Positions 10,012 to 23,200 of a stretch of 64,000 nucleotides of DNA are shown here, piece by piece. Each line of letters starts with the position of its first letter. Position 1 is the stretch's first letter. A program made the position numbers and the translations under genes. The stretch comes from Epiperipatus broadwayi (taxonomy: Eukaryota; Onychophora; Udeonychophora; Euonychophora; Peripatidae), in the NCBI GenBank assembly GCA_028023455.1, contig JAQFVV010006198.1:34165979-34229978 (forward strand). The letters run 5' to 3'. Below the pieces are notes generated by a model. The model did no database searches. It worked only from the letters and a program-made list of their open reading frames with translations, and was not told the DNA's origin.

Positions 10012-11700
10012 GAAAAACAGAAGGTACTAAAAATTCCAATTATGGATCCAGGCTGCCATTCAATGATGACCTTTCATGTAAGTATTTGCAATTGCAGATC
10101 ATTTTCAAGTGAAGGAAGATTGCATGAATTGAAAGAACTGTAATATTAAATGCGAGGTTGTTGGACTTTGTAAAGTTAAAAGAAAAAGTGAAGAGACGAT
10201 TCAAAAAGTGGGTATGCATTATACTACAAAGGCATAAATATTGAAAACACAAATGGAATGAAAGTCATTATAGATAAAAGGTGGAATAGCAACATTATGG
10301 AGATTGATAGTATATCAGACACAGTAGTAAGATTAATTATTCAACTTAATGGAAGATACCAAATGCAGATAATTCAGGTTTATTCCCCAACAATTCTCAT
10401 TGTGATGAAGAAGTAGAAGATTTTTATACGAATCTACAAAGTGCTTTTGATCAGACCAAACATTTTTAAATTGCCATTGTAGATCAAAGTACTGTGGGTA
10501 AATTTGTTTACAGTAATAGAAATGAGAGGGCAGATTTGTGGAGTTTGCAGAAAAATAAAAACATATATTATGAATTCTTTCTTTGAGAAAAATGCTAAAC
10601 AAAAATGGACATGGAAGCATCCAAATGAATTATATTTTGACTAAAGGAAAATATATACAAATTATAAGGTTCTTAATAAATTCAAAACAGGAAACAATAA
10701 TCAATTAATGAGATGTAAGATACGTGTTACTGCAAAATGAAGAAGATAAAAAATTATTAAGAATAACAGTATTCTTAGTTGACATTTCTAATCTTCATAA
10801 ACATTTCAATGAATTTAAATTCGAACTTGCAAATTGTTTTAAAATATTAGCAGATTTTGAAAATGGTTCAAATTTGAATGAAAAATTAATAGGCAGGTAA
10901 TTGACATATTATTAAAAACTACAAACAATAAAGCAGCAATTTAACAGAAAAATTTCTACTGAGACAAGATAATTTATGTAGAAAAAAAGTAGCATGAAAA
11001 TATATAAAAATGATCCATTAAGCAGGAATGAATAACTAGAATTTTGTAAAATGATATGAAAAGAAATTAGTAATGATATATAACTGTGAATTCGCAAGAA
11101 AAGCTATAGAAGAGAATAAAAACCTCAAAAATGTAAAGCAATATTTTGGGATTAGTAGGAAACTTATTTCCACAATGAGAAAAAAGTTGGAACTATTATT
11201 AAAAAGAGAGATAACATCATGAAATGTCTAGAAGAGTTCTATAAAAAATTAAATGGCAATAAAGAACAAAAAAAAGTATATTCTACATTTACGAATTGTT
11301 CAGCATTTTAAATGAAGTGAGACACATGCAATTAAATCTATGAAGAAAGGAAAAGCTCCACATAATGATCAAATTATAATCAATATCTTTTTAAAAAATG
11401 CAGATGAAGAAATAACTGTTGGCAAAATAATATATCAAATGTTTAAATGATTTACCAGATTTATTGGAAGAACGTAGTACTAATATTGATATTTAAAAAA
11501 GATATTAGAAATTAGAGATCTATCACTTTTACCAGTACTATACAAAATTTTATAGTAAACTTTGGATTTTAACCACACACCCACCCACCCCCAAAAAAAA
11601 GGTTGGATTTAAAAATAATTTTAGTACAACAGTTCACAACCAAGTATTGAAAGAAATTATAAAAAGGATTATAACAAGATCTTCATGGTATAATTCACTT
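10012..11700 (+). pseudogene. Decayed RTE/CFDP2-like element: endonuclease and start of reverse transcriptase
   Basis: Several frames of the plus strand reconstruct an apurinic-type endonuclease. Visible blocks are IDKRWNSNIMEIDSISD, VVRLIIQLNGRYQMQIIQVY, EEVEDFYTNLQSAFDQTKH and RNERADLWSLQKNKNIYYEF. The position normally reading GDFNAKVG reads VDQSTVGK here, so catalytic residues are lost. About 11150-11700 corresponds to the linker and first RT segment, including EEFYKKLNGNKEQKKVY and a KKILEIRDL-type block that matches 57715-57745 in the other copy. Many frameshifts and stops are present. The family encodes one ORF that nicks DNA and reverse-transcribes its RNA at the target. The 3' part is missing, which is unusual given the 5' truncation normal for such elements; a later deletion is likely. 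Confidence 0.75.
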
Positions 11701-11999
11701 ATCATATCCATGACCTGGCATTGAAATCCGTGTAGAACTTTTTTTGTTCATTTAATAGATTTCTAAGCAAGACTGCAACAACTCACTTAGCTATCCAATA
11801 ATTGATCAGTAAGTAAATATATAATCTGGACGGCAAAGGTCTCAGATTAATATAAGTTAATTATAAAATACAATTGTAGTACTCAAATTATTAGGTAATA
11901 AAATTATATCTTTTGAATAAATTAAACAGTTTTGTTAAACTATAATGGTTGTGATTAGTAATTATTTCTTATTATTTATTTAATATTTTTGAAATACAA
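11701..11999. other. AT-rich stretch, no gene
   Basis: Nothing recognised. The first ~130 bases are slightly less AT-rich and may be further retroelement debris. Confidence 0.5.
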
Positions 12000-12075
12000 G
12001 CATAATTCATGGACTAATTGATGAGTGTTGGTTCAGCACGAAATACATATATTGGAGATTATTCAAATCCCCTAT
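12000..12075 (+). repeat. Repeat A fragment
   Basis: A short copy of the dispersed 'repeat A' family in its ribozyme orientation, recognised by GGTTCAGCACGAAATA and ATATTGGAGATTATTC. Longer copies lie at 34477-34683, 45390-47230 (interrupted), 54835-54965 and 56490-56640. Confidence 0.7.
12013..12057 (+). ncRNA. Hammerhead-like motif in repeat A (C3 to U)
   Basis: The core reads TTGATGA (12018-12024), with U in place of C3. Stem II GTGTTG/CAGCAC (12025-12030 and 12034-12039) forms six pairs including a G-C base and one wobble, closed by GTT. GAA (12040-12042), stem III ATA/TAT (12043-12050), A17 (12051), and stem I 3' strand starting TTGG. The C3 substitution should abolish cleavage. Confidence 0.55.
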
Positions 12076-13392
12076 ATATTTATTTAATATCAATATAATT
12101 ATTAAATCATGGCTAAAAAAATTATGATTATAAGCATTGCTCAAATAAGCAAATTTAGATTGTAAAGCATATAGTGATTACAGTATGATGCAAAGTAACT
12201 TCTCTTTATTCAAAGTCATCTATAAAAAGTATTAACTAAAATCTGTGTGTGTGTGTATTTGTCATCATCATTGTCTTTATATTCCATTCTATTAAATTCA
12301 TTTTCATGACATATTTTTTTATTTGTTTTGAAGTAATTACAATATGTAAAATAAATCCTGAAAATCACTATACCATCATGGCTACAGCTGCATGTATACA
12401 TCTACGACAAGCATTGATTAGCTGACAATAATTAATTGGGAAAATTACATCAATTAAATATATTAATTTTTCACTTGATGATATTTCAGTCATACTTCTA
12501 TGTATTAAATACAGAAATCGAATATAAAATTACAAACTAGCACTATTACTCTACATACAATATGTATTTCAAACTACAATCTTCTAATTAAAAAACACAA
12601 GGTGTCTTCTATCTTCATTTCAACAACACTTAAAAAGAGAAAACTGGTTGAAGTTCATTATCTAACTGATATAATTTGTTATATAGGCTGCCATCAATAT
12701 ATTTTATTTCTTTAAAAATCATTTGAAACTTAGTAAATTTCCATTCAAAAAAGATTTTCTCTGAGAATTGGGGAGTTCAAAAGACTGTAATGAAAAAGTA
12801 ATACTGCATATGAGAATTAAATTATAACACGTTTTCAAAATTTCCTGGAAAACTTATTTCATACTTTGGTGATATAATTTACTGTTGACCTTTACAATGA
12901 TTAAGCAAATGTAAAATGTTAATATTTTTTATCTTAATAATGAAGTTAAAATTATTATTGAATGATTTTTAAAATGACAGGCAATTAAAAAAACAAATAA
13001 GAGCAAAGAGCTAACTTTTTGTATGTGAAAAAAAACTGGAAAATGTCCATGCATATTGAATACAAATCCTAGTAAAAAAAATTGACTTCAATTACTTTAT
13101 TTATTTATTACCTTGACTTCAAAAATGACTTATTACCAACTATTTTTGGCAAAAATTATGATGTCTCAAATATAAACCTGTTGTTTTCAGCAAGATGTAC
13201 ATGTCAAAAACACATTTTAGGATAAAACAAAAAGAGAAGCCCAAATAAAGTTTTGAAAAATCATGTCTTTTTACACTGTCCTCTATTGTCAGATTTCCTT
13301 TCAAATATAAAATCAATCATTTATATTCACTTTCATAGTTCTTATAAAGATAACAGATCTGACAAGTGATATTAGTAGAGAACAGTATATTG
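12076..13392. other. AT-rich stretch, no gene
   Basis: No gene supported. A short GT microsatellite lies near 12242-12256. Confidence 0.6.
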
Positions 13393-13400
13393 ATATAACC

Positions 13401-13936
13401 CAGAGGTGGGCAAATAGCGGCTCGCGAGCCACATGTGATCCCCCAAGTCAGTCAGAAAAATCGCCTTGAACTGAGATTTCCTTCCTGTGCGTAATCGAAG
13501 ATTCATCTCGTATTTCTCTATATTTGGGTCTGCATATATTTGTGAGCAAAGTTTCTCTTGCTTGAAGATCAACAAGAGTAAATATAGATGCTATTTGATA
13601 GACTTTAACTTGCAGGCTGTGATGAGAATCTCAACAAGCAATCTTGATTTCAAAAAAATTATAGAAAAGTATGACAGGGTACCTTTGTCTCATTAAACTG
13701 ATACTAAAATTAAATGTGCTTGCAGCTATAGATGATATGAAATTAACACAATAAATAAATTGAATAAAACTGCCATTATTTTATTAATTTATATTTACTG
13801 ATTTTTATGGTACAATTTATACCTTTTCTGAAATCCAAAGTTAAGTAATGAATGCAATCATTTTAAAAGGTGTGGCCCTTCGCTAATCTCCGCTTCCACA
13901 AAGTGGCCTCTGAGCCAAAACAATTGCCCATCCCTA
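13401..13936 (+). mobile_element. Internally deleted hAT transposon with perfect 8-bp target duplication
   Basis: It begins CAGAGGTGGGCAA and ends TTGCCCATCCCTA, terminal inverted repeats matching at 11 of 13 positions. It is flanked by the identical octamer ATATAACC at 13393-13400 and 13937-13944, the 8-bp duplication diagnostic of hAT insertion. The interior (13487-13696) encodes a hAT C-terminal dimerisation segment with FGSAYICEQSFSCLKINKSK and AVMRISTSNLDFKKIIEKYD, as in GTF2IRD2/SCAND3-type transposases. The BED finger and most of the RNase H-like catalytic domain are absent, so it could move only in trans. GC-rich subterminal stretches near both ends stand out from the flanks. Confidence 0.92.
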
Positions 13937-14018
13937 ATATAACCAATGCTTGAAAAAGTTTGTACTCCAGTGATTACATATTGTTAGCACTGTATTTAAT
14001 CTATATACATGAGAGGTT

Positions 14019-14335
14019 ACATTTAGTAATAGACAGTTCATATGTAAAAAATTCAATTTGAATTTTATTATATGTCATCAGAATTTACAAAAATTCTCAA
14101 AATATTTCAGAAATGTGACAGAATCTGTTCAACAAATCCATGAAGCTGTTAAGACCAACTTTCAACAAGACCACATTTAGTAATTGACAGTTTATAAAAA
14201 AAAAAACTTTAAAAATAATATACAAAATCCAACTTGAATTTTTATTATATGTCATCAGAATTTGCAAAAATTCTCCGAATATTACAGAAAATGACAGAAT
14301 CTGGTCATCAAATCTAGGAAGCTTTTCAAATAAAC
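14019..14335. repeat. Tandem duplication, unit about 154 bp
   Basis: ACATTTAGTAATAGACAG (14019) recurs as ACATTTAGTAATTGACAG (14173). Both copies continue with TTATTATATGTCATCAGAAT, AAAATTCTC and a GACAGAATCTG block. Divergence is moderate, so the duplication is older than those at 5344 and 60720. No coding potential was recognised. Confidence 0.8.
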
Positions 14336-14340
14336 TTTGG

Positions 14341-16764
14341 AAAAAAAACAACAATTACCTATCTTAATCGTTATAGGCAAATTTGTATCCAATTTCAATC
14401 TGTTTTAATTAATAATATTTAATTCACAACATGTATCAATATTTATGATGTATTTCATAGGTGAGCCTATAATAATTGTTTTATACAAAAATAAATTAGT
14501 TTTGAAATAAAAATTAAATACATGTTGTATTTATGGGAATCAGAGCTTATGGAATGATTTCATGCTTTTCCATGGAAGAAAGAAATGTTTCCTTAATAAT
14601 TCCTGCAACATCACGAGAGGTGGCCTGGCTTTCTAAATTAGTGGATACCTGCTATATGGGGAGTTGAAATGAACTGACAAAAACCAAAATATTAAAAATC
14701 TCTTACTTTTTCTCTTCCATCTACTTATCCATCTATCTATCTCAGTATATACATTATATATTAAGTCAAAGCAGAATTGCAAAGCAATTCATGTAGAAGT
14801 GTAAACCATATATTATTTTTTAAAAAAAGTTACACAATATGAATTAGAGATATAGATTTATTAATGCTATTCAAAAGTGTCTCCATGTCTCCTCGAGATT
14901 AATAATCAGTAATAATATTGCATAGATGAACTTGGTTGCACAAAACATTTAATGTAAATCTCATACCTGCATTTTAAAAGTATAGCAACGATGGTTTTCT
15001 TGCAACATTCTACACAACGTTATTCTAATTCTCTTGCAGTACTTTGAATTAATTATTAGTGGCTTAACTGCTTGGCAGATTTTTTTTTCATTACTGATAC
15101 AAATACAACTGATCTTCAATTTTTTTCTCTACCAAAATATTTAGTTTTTCAAAATTTTTTAGGTCCAATCAAAATGCTGCTTCAGTTTAATTAGGGTCTT
15201 ACATAACAGAAAAAAGTTTTTGTACATAAATAATAACATCTATTTTTTAAAAAATCAATCATCACAGATATCTTTCTTAAAAAGAGTAGTCATAGTATAT
15301 TATTAGTTTCTGTAATACAATCAATCTATTGTACAATTCCTGAAACCAAAAAAAAAAAAAAAAGTTTTCAAGTAGCAATAAGAAAATCTATAGCCTATAG
15401 CCTTTTAATAAAATAACTATTTAAAACATATCACAAACTTTTAACTCATCTTTATAAATTTTTCCAAGCTATCAATTCAGGTAAATCATTTGGCAATCTT
15501 TCTGAAAACTGTTTTTATAACATCACAAACTTCACTGCAGTTTTAAACAATCATAACAACATTCAGATTATTTTAATTCTTGCTTATCCAAATTTCATCT
15601 GTAATTACTTTCATCTTTTCTTTCCAGACTAAATTCATAAAGTTGTACATATAGCTTAAGCTTGCTTGTTACGTTTTATCTTGAATCATCTTTTTACAAT
15701 ATATCATTATGGTTTTCATCTTTTCCTCAATGTTTATGCATTCCAGAAACTACAATTACTTTATATTATCCATTCTAATCAACCTCATTATCAAATAATA
15801 CTCCTTGGTAATGCTGATATCCATACTAACTTAACTATCTCATAAATTTTAGCTCTAAATAAAACTGCAGGGGAAGAATCTTAAGTTTGTGGCATTTAAT
15901 ATCTCTTAATCCAAAAATTATTTCTGCACTTAAATTCAAATTCCTATTAAAGCCTCTTAACCAATCTATATTTCTAAACTTTTTTTTTTTTTACTAATAA
16001 AACCTGAAGACATTCTGTTTGATAACAGTCAGATAATTATCATCAAAACTTTTTATTCTTTTTATTTATCAAAATCCTATCTAACTATGATATTTTTAAA
16101 CATGTAATGACTATTACTTCAAGCACAAAGTTGTTTTGAATATGGAACTGCTATTAGTGATGAGTTAGTCATTACTTTATTTTCAGTTCAACTGCCAAGG
16201 CCCAAGACTTAATATAATAAAATTTTCTAATGCAATTTCTCAGGGAATTCAGGTTTCAACAAAAGAAAAATAAAACTTTGATCATCAATGAATGCTGATT
16301 ATATTAGTTAATATTAACAAAGCTAAAACAGTATTTGTCAAGCACATTTTTAATAAATTATCCTCTTTCATTATTGATAATTGTTCCTTTAATTTATAAA
16401 CAATCAAGTGTAATTTTTTAACTAGCTTATTTTCATTTCTTCAAAAGATGGATCTTCTGCAACTTCAAACCCCCCCCCCCAATCCATATAAACTATCTAA
16501 GACTTTTTCAATCAATTAGACTTTTTTTAAAATCAAATATATTTTCAGTTTTGATATTAGCTAAGTTTCTGAGTTTGATGAGAGTCTATATTTTATTCTA
16601 AAAAGAAACACACATCCCTAAACTATTTTTATGCTGAATTTTCTTATAAATTAGAATTTGAATCTAAGCTATAGAAAAATTGTTTACTTATAATGTAGAC
16701 CTTTCTCATATCAATTCTACATAAAATTTTCAACTTCTTTAAAATGAATTATATCTTTTAAATG
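14341..16764. other. AT-rich stretch, no gene
   Basis: No gene recognised. An 18-base A-run lies at about 15347-15364 and an 11-base C-run at 16470-16480. Confidence 0.6.
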
Positions 16765-17120
16765 ATAAATAACTAGGGGTCCTTGTGCAATATATTTAAT
16801 TATGGCAGGCTTATAAATAACCAAGTTTTTTTACTCACCTTAAAAAAATTTAAGTGTAATGTTTCTGAGAAGAAAATATATTTTAAATATAATTTAAATT
16901 TTAAAAATTTAACAATATGGAATTGATTAAAAAAAAAACTAATAAATAATATACACATCAAATAGCAAAAATTCACTAAATAATTTTTTTTGTTCCTATA
17001 TTTGTGTTCTCTAGGGACACCTGTGCAATATTTTTAATTATTATAAGATTATAAATAAATACAATTGTTTTATTCAGCTTCAAACAATTTAATTATCTAA
17101 TATTTATAAGAAAAAAAACA
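16765..17120. repeat. Diverged direct repeat
   Basis: CTAGGGGTCCTTGTGCAATA (about 16773) and CTAGGGACACCTGTGCAATA (about 17012) start two similar ~120-bp segments, both followed by TTTAATTAT and TTATAAATAA. The identity is unknown; it may be an old tandem duplication. Confidence 0.55.
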
Positions 17121-18383
17121 TTTAAAATCAAAAAAACTTAATGCAGAATTGTTACTTCAATTTTTAAAAAATTTGAATTAATAACTTGGGTTATTTATAT
17201 AAAAATTTTTGTTAATTTAAATTGAGAATTGACTCAGCATTGACAGTAAATAAATAATGTTAGTTACTATTTCCTGTATTTTTCTCCTAATTAAATTAAA
17301 AGTTGGATTAATATGATATATAAAAATATTTTTCCTTTTCAAATTATCTTCATGATCTATAAATTACAAATTAAGAAGTGGTAATTAAGCCACAAAAATC
17401 AAAGCCTGCTACTTAGAGAATTTCTTCGGTTTTAAAAATCATATTTATTCCAAAGTGACCTCTAGAAATTAAGGTTGATGAGGATGCATTTGTAAAATAG
17501 AATATAAATAGTTCTCTTAATTTTATTTCTTGATTTTTCTGATTTATGAAAGAACTTAAAACATTTTAAATATTTTAAAGTGTTTGATAGAAAAACTTAC
17601 TAAACTTCTTTCAATATAATCTTTCATAAAAATTCTGCAAATCACTAATTGGATTTTTTATAAGTTATATTCAAATTGGGGTGGATGACATTTTATCTGA
17701 CATCTTTCCTAGTAATTATAGTCTATCCAGGGTTCTATTTCCATCTTCAGTTCTTCTTCATGGCTGTTACATAAAATTTTGTCAATGATAGTACAAACAA
17801 TTTTTATACATCAAACTTTATTTTATGACCCAAAATCTTACCAAAATTGAAGTACAAAAATCTTGCTTCTAATTTAATGCACATCTAATTTTTAATTTTA
17901 AAATTTTTCAAAAGCAACCCAATTTATCAACAATCATATTCAATAGTATTAGCTCTAATGTCTTTATGGGATTTCATTTACAACTTCTAAAAAAAGTAAT
18001 TGTTTTATTCAGTATATCTATTTATTGTTAAATATCAACAGATATTGTAAGGCGACTCCCCCCCTCCCCCCACAGGTGCTCCATTATGAAATTTTTTATT
18101 AAAGTCTATCATCTCTTTCTTACAATCCCTCTATGCTTTAAAAGAAACAGAAACTAATATTTTATTTTCTAAATAGAATGATTCTTTTATGAAATGTTTC
18201 CAATAAAGGGGGAGGGGGTCAGGTGCTGAAAAGATTTATTGCAAACTTTTTGATCATATATAGCCTGAAAACATTAAGGTTAAATTTAAATTATTCCAAT
18301 AATCATATTTAAAATGTTAATAAAAACTTATGTAAAAAAAAAATTAATTTAAATAGCACATTTAAAAAAAAAAAATCCAAAAA
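17121..18383. other. AT-rich stretch, no gene
   Basis: No gene. A C-rich run at 18057-18071 (two C-blocks split by a T) and a G-rich run near 18208-18220 stand out; they are not enough to claim a quadruplex. Confidence 0.55.
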
Positions 18384-18454
18384 GCGTTGGTGGCCTAGCG
18401 GTTAGCATAGCTGCCTTTCAAGAAGCTGGCCGGGGTTCGCTTCAGTCAACGCAT
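18384..18454 (+). tRNA. tRNA-Glu(TTC)-like pseudogene or SINE head
   Basis: GCGTTGG at the start pairs with TCAACGC at the end as a 7-bp acceptor stem with one G-U. The A box is TGGCCTAGCGG (18391-18401) and the B box GGTTCGCTTCA (from about 18434). The anticodon loop reads CTTTCAA, giving TTC (Glu), on a GCTGC/GAAGC stem with one mismatch. The D stem is poor, and the T arm seems to have lost about two bases compared with GGTTCGATTCC, so function is doubtful. There is no body or tail proving a SINE, although A-runs flank it. No CCA is encoded, as expected in eukaryotes. Confidence 0.55.
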
Positions 18455-19651
18455 TTGACATATAAAAAAAAAGCAACTGTTTCAGAGATAATGGCACATT
18501 TTTTAAACATTATTTTAAATAATTGATAACGCTTACAATTCACACCAATTAATTTATAAGTCTATTTTAAGCCTGCTTTTAATTCAGAATATTAGTAGAT
18601 TGTTCAATGTAAGAGGAAAATAGTATTTCATCAACATTCAAACTCGTGATATTGCATTCTGTGTGTGTGGAGGGGGGGGGGTAAAAATATAACATCAGCT
18701 GATAAATATTTTTTCAAACAATGTAAGATTTGTGAACCATGTATTAAAAGAATCCGATTTAAAACATTCTACAAAGACAATTAAAACGGACACATACTCT
18801 AATTGGTGTGTATTAGGGCACCACCAATTATTTAAATTGTATGAAGTTGTCAAAATTATATATATACTCCTCAGATTCAAGTGTTAAAAAAAATATGCTC
18901 AATATAATAAGCAATTAATCATAACTTAAAACTAAATATCAAACGTCTAGACTAGAATAACATATCCTTTGTAATTAGGAAAACATTTGCTATTGGAAAA
19001 TAAATATTTTTTTTTTAGTTTTTAATTAGAATTAAATGATATAATTTTTGTATTAATTGTCTAATTAATTGGCATTTTGATGCATTTATTCTTATCACTA
19101 ATTAAAGAAGGGTGAAAAAAAGAAACGAAATTGTAGGTGCATGTGTTTATATGGCAATTGGGTATGTATGCATATAAACAAATAGATGATGTTAACATTT
19201 TTTCAGGATTTAATATTACTTTGTTAATATATTTACAATTTAAATAATATACCCATTGCTTAAAAAAGAAATTGTTTCTTTCTCCATCGCCCACAATTCT
19301 GCAAATAAACTGGAACTTGTAAAATTATCTCTAAACAGCAAGCTGTCTGAATAACAAATTATTTTCAAAGCAATATATTAATAAAAATTAAAACAATCAA
19401 ATTGTCATTGCTCAGGAGTTCATAAAAAGTTTGAATGAAGGAAGTATTAGAACTAGAATTGATTCAAAAACTTTGTTGCTGAATATGACGCTCTATTTAC
19501 ACTAAACCAAGCTGGATAAAAATTAATAGTTTTATTAATTGGGACAATTAGTATTGATCCTCTAAGTTTGATACCTTACCACTGTACTATACCACACTGG
19601 GCAATATATAAATAAGATAGAAATGTATTATAATATTCTACATGACAATCA
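18455..19651. other. AT-rich stretch, no gene
   Basis: No feature supported. A G-run lies near 18672-18681. Confidence 0.6.
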
Positions 19652-20213
19652 TTGTGTGTAATGTGTTCAGAAATTTTAATATGGACCCACAATGATATTG
19701 TGGCCACATTCAATAATGCATTTTTTTTTAAAATGGAGGATGGATTGTTCATGGGATTACCAGTTAATGGTGTCATGTCCAGTATTTTCCTTAATATTGC
19801 CACAAAGAGAACTATTCCAACACACCATGCCACATATCCATCTTAACTATATATTTGTTATGTCGAAGATATATATGTTCATCTGCTCACCCGATGCAGT
19901 AATTTAGCAAATGCAACAAGAAATCTTGATGCTATGTAAAAAAGATAATCTTAACAGTATTAAATACTTGGATCTACAAATTTAATGCAATTGTCCCACA
20001 TTAAACTACAAGATGATTATTAAACCAATATAGGTTTGGGGCTTTATCAATCTCGACTCTCTAACACCATGCTCACACAAACTTTCAGGGCTTAAAGCAT
20101 CACTGAATCGCAATCTTCACTTATGTAAGTTTGAAGTGGACGGGAAAGACAATATTAACAAGTATACATGTGAACTATGTAATGTCAAATATAAAGATTA
20201 TGTATTTCTATAA
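19652..20213 (+). pseudogene. Penelope-like reverse transcriptase fragment
   Basis: One frame reads FNNAFFFKMEDGLFMGLPVN and GVMSSIFLNI, then an in-frame TAA (19844), then YICYVEDIYVHLLTR and NLANATRNLDAM to 19938. This matches RT motifs 4 and 5: an 'F-x-Q/M-x-x-G-x-x-M-G-x-P' block and a Y-V-D-D-like box reading YVED, with one catalytic aspartate replaced by glutamate. A further segment at 20128-20213 encodes NINKYTCELCNVKY, like the C-x2-C stretch before the GIY-YIG domain in Penelope-like proteins, then stops. The copy is truncated at both ends and broken. Assignment to Penelope rather than another RT rests on the YVDD context and that C-x2-C block. Confidence 0.5.
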
Positions 20214-23200
20214 ACTATTAGAAACTTGACCCCATACTCTGGATGTCCCTCCCCTATGTACATAAAATAACCTATCACATTACTAAAATTATCCCTACAT
20301 ACCAGATCACTGCTTTACATACCCACAACCCCACTGCATCAGCTACTCAATTGCTTTCTGCTCTCTAGTCATTTATAAAATTAAATGCCAGAAATCACTT
20401 GCCCATCAGGTTACTATAAAAAATTTTGGGCTAACTTATCTATGTGTATAGCCCAACACACCTAAGACTAGAACAAATACAGATACATACTCAATACTTT
20501 TTGAGCATTTTTTTGCAAGTGATCATCCTTTCATGCCTTCATCTGTTGATATAGTGTGCACAACGACTTTAAATGAAAAATTTAAAAGGCGTGGCATACA
20601 TCAAATGACAAAAATTCCACCAATAAAAGGAATCATGTGTGCTCCTCTCAAAAAGATTATCTGTTCCCCTTGATTAAAGCTCATGTTTAAATTTTATGTA
20701 AATGAGCAATAAGTATATATATGCCCACTCCTAATTTACAATGTATGCAGTCAGCTAAACACATAAAATAAACTGTAAGAAAGCTTTTCTCAATATGGTT
20801 ATTGTATATTTATAGTTACAGTAATTTGAATTAAAGTGTAAAATTTTATAAATAAATAAATAGTAATATTCTGAAATATATGTGACCAATCAACATTCAT
20901 AATTTCATTTTTCTATAGCATCATGGGAAATTTGAAGAACAGTTTCAAATTTAAATGATCTAGTCATTAAACTAGCCAGATTAAAAAAAAAAAAAAGCAT
21001 CTCCATATCTTGAAAACACTGTTGAAAGACGTTGGCAATGTGTAACTATGCATTCACTATTTTTCTGGGAAAATAACAAGAAAATTAGATATATGTATCG
21101 ACACCTTACCATTACAAAAAAAGCAACAATATGATCTGTAAAATTTTATTCACTCAATACTGAGTTATTAAAAATATTACCATTTAACTTCTAGCAATGA
21201 AAACTACCAGATGGCCAAAAAAAAAAAAAAAACAATCATAGAAAAGGCTCCTTTGATGTCAAGGAGAAAATGATAGCTTTAAGATCAAAAAAGACCATGA
21301 AAATAACTCAGAAGAAAGAGATCTATATTTGCTAGTTGACTGTCAATTCTCTATCATGTATTTCATTCAAGTTTTAAATTAGTAAAAGGAAAGCAGGCTT
21401 TATGCTGTAAACCATCTGGCAATGTATGAGACAATTCAAAAATATAATAAACACAAACTTCAACTACTTTTAAGTTAATTATGACAATGTTTTTGATTTC
21501 TTATATATATAATATCAGTAATTTATGCATTATTTTTTCAGGGACGTTTTTTTCAGCTTCCACAAAATATATCTTAATCAAATGTTTGTCTTACACTTAA
21601 TTTTCAAAAACGTTTTGAATGAGACTTTTAAAAATTATTCAACTTTTAGATTTTTTTTTTTTAAATTATTCAACTTTACATTAGCTTTTTGCATAAATTA
21701 TCAACAGTTATCCATTTGTTTAAAAAGCCTGAGGGATGTTATAATTATGAAAAGGAAGATAAAAATTTGGAGAAGAGAAAAATTAAAAAAAAAAAAAGAA
21801 AACAAAAAAAGATTATTACTTAAAGAAATTAAGAAACAGAACTCCTTGGCAAATATTTGAAATAATATGTTAAAAAATCATTGGGAAGGATAAGAAAAAG
21901 AGAAAACAACTGACTCAGGATCTAAAAAAGTAGTAATAAAGTCTGTTTGAAAAGTATAGACAAACAAATTCTTGGAGAGGCCCAGTAATCTTTTAGCAGA
22001 TGATTAATAGATTTATATATATATATATAAAGTAATATTTTTCTTCTAGAAAAATCAGAACCCAAGATAAATAGCAATTACAGGCAGATTGAAAATCATT
22101 TAGAAAATAAACTAATAAAAGTAATGCTTTTAAAAGATTTGTATTAACTAGAGACATTGTAGTCAAATGGAAGAAAAATGAGAAAGGGGATAATTATTCC
22201 TAGTTAGTATCAGCTAAATAAATAAAATGTAAGAGAATATAATTAAAATAGCAGGGTTGCATTTGAAAAGCTAAATATTTTACATCTTGCACTTAGGAAT
22301 AAGAAGTATCCTTTAAAAAAAGATCCAATTTACCTTAGAAATTTACAGAAAGATTTCGTGAATTCAAAAATTGAAATAAAACTTATAAGTGACAAAAAAA
22401 AAATAATAAAGACGGGTAGAAAAAAATTGGGCCACAAATTGACATTACTGAATTATGACAAAAATTAAAGAACCTCAAGGTACACACAAACACCAAAAAT
22501 AAGAAGCATCCTTTAAAAAAAAGTCTTAAAATTCAATATTCAAGAATCTAAAAGTGTAAATCAAATAATTTTTTGAAAGATTTATGGCAGCTTTTTGTGT
22601 AAGATATTAGAAAGCCTTTGCTATACTTCTCACAAGCTTTCATGTGATTGGCTGTCAATTTAATGATTATATATATATAAGTAAAATCATTCAACTTTTT
22701 GTACTTTTCTGTTATTTTGTAATAATAATTTTTAAAAATTTAGAATTGTATATTACATTGATGTGCTAACTTTTCTATCAAAAGATTTGCTTTTTCCTGC
22801 ATTTTTTTTAGCAGTAGATTAATTTAATGAAGCGAAAACACTTCATCATTACTACAGATTATCACTTTCTTATAATATTTTAAAATATTTATTTCCAAAT
22901 CATTACATCATTACAAATGCATTGTAGATACATATAGAGAAAATTTAAATTATTTTGAAAATGGGATAGCAGGAAGTGAGAGGGAATAAATGATTTATTT
23001 CTATATATAAAAAAATATATATAAATTTTTCAGATAATCAAAAAAAAAAAAGATGTCACATGTAATTCATTTTATCTAAAGATTGGTTTAAATCTCTAGG
23101 AAACCAAGTTATACATGCAAAAAATAAAATATAGAGATGATAACAAAGTAAATAATACACACCTACATTATTAATAAGCATATAAATTAAAATATATTTA

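Noticed and set aside
18055-18222. C-rich and G-rich runs as G-quadruplex candidates
   Set aside because: Only two long G or C blocks occur together at each site; four separated tracts are not clearly present.
21525-21860. 111-codon ORF with a lysine-rich C-terminus
   Set aside because: The lysine/glutamate stretch comes from an A/AG-rich tract and the first half from a T-rich tract; composition explains it.
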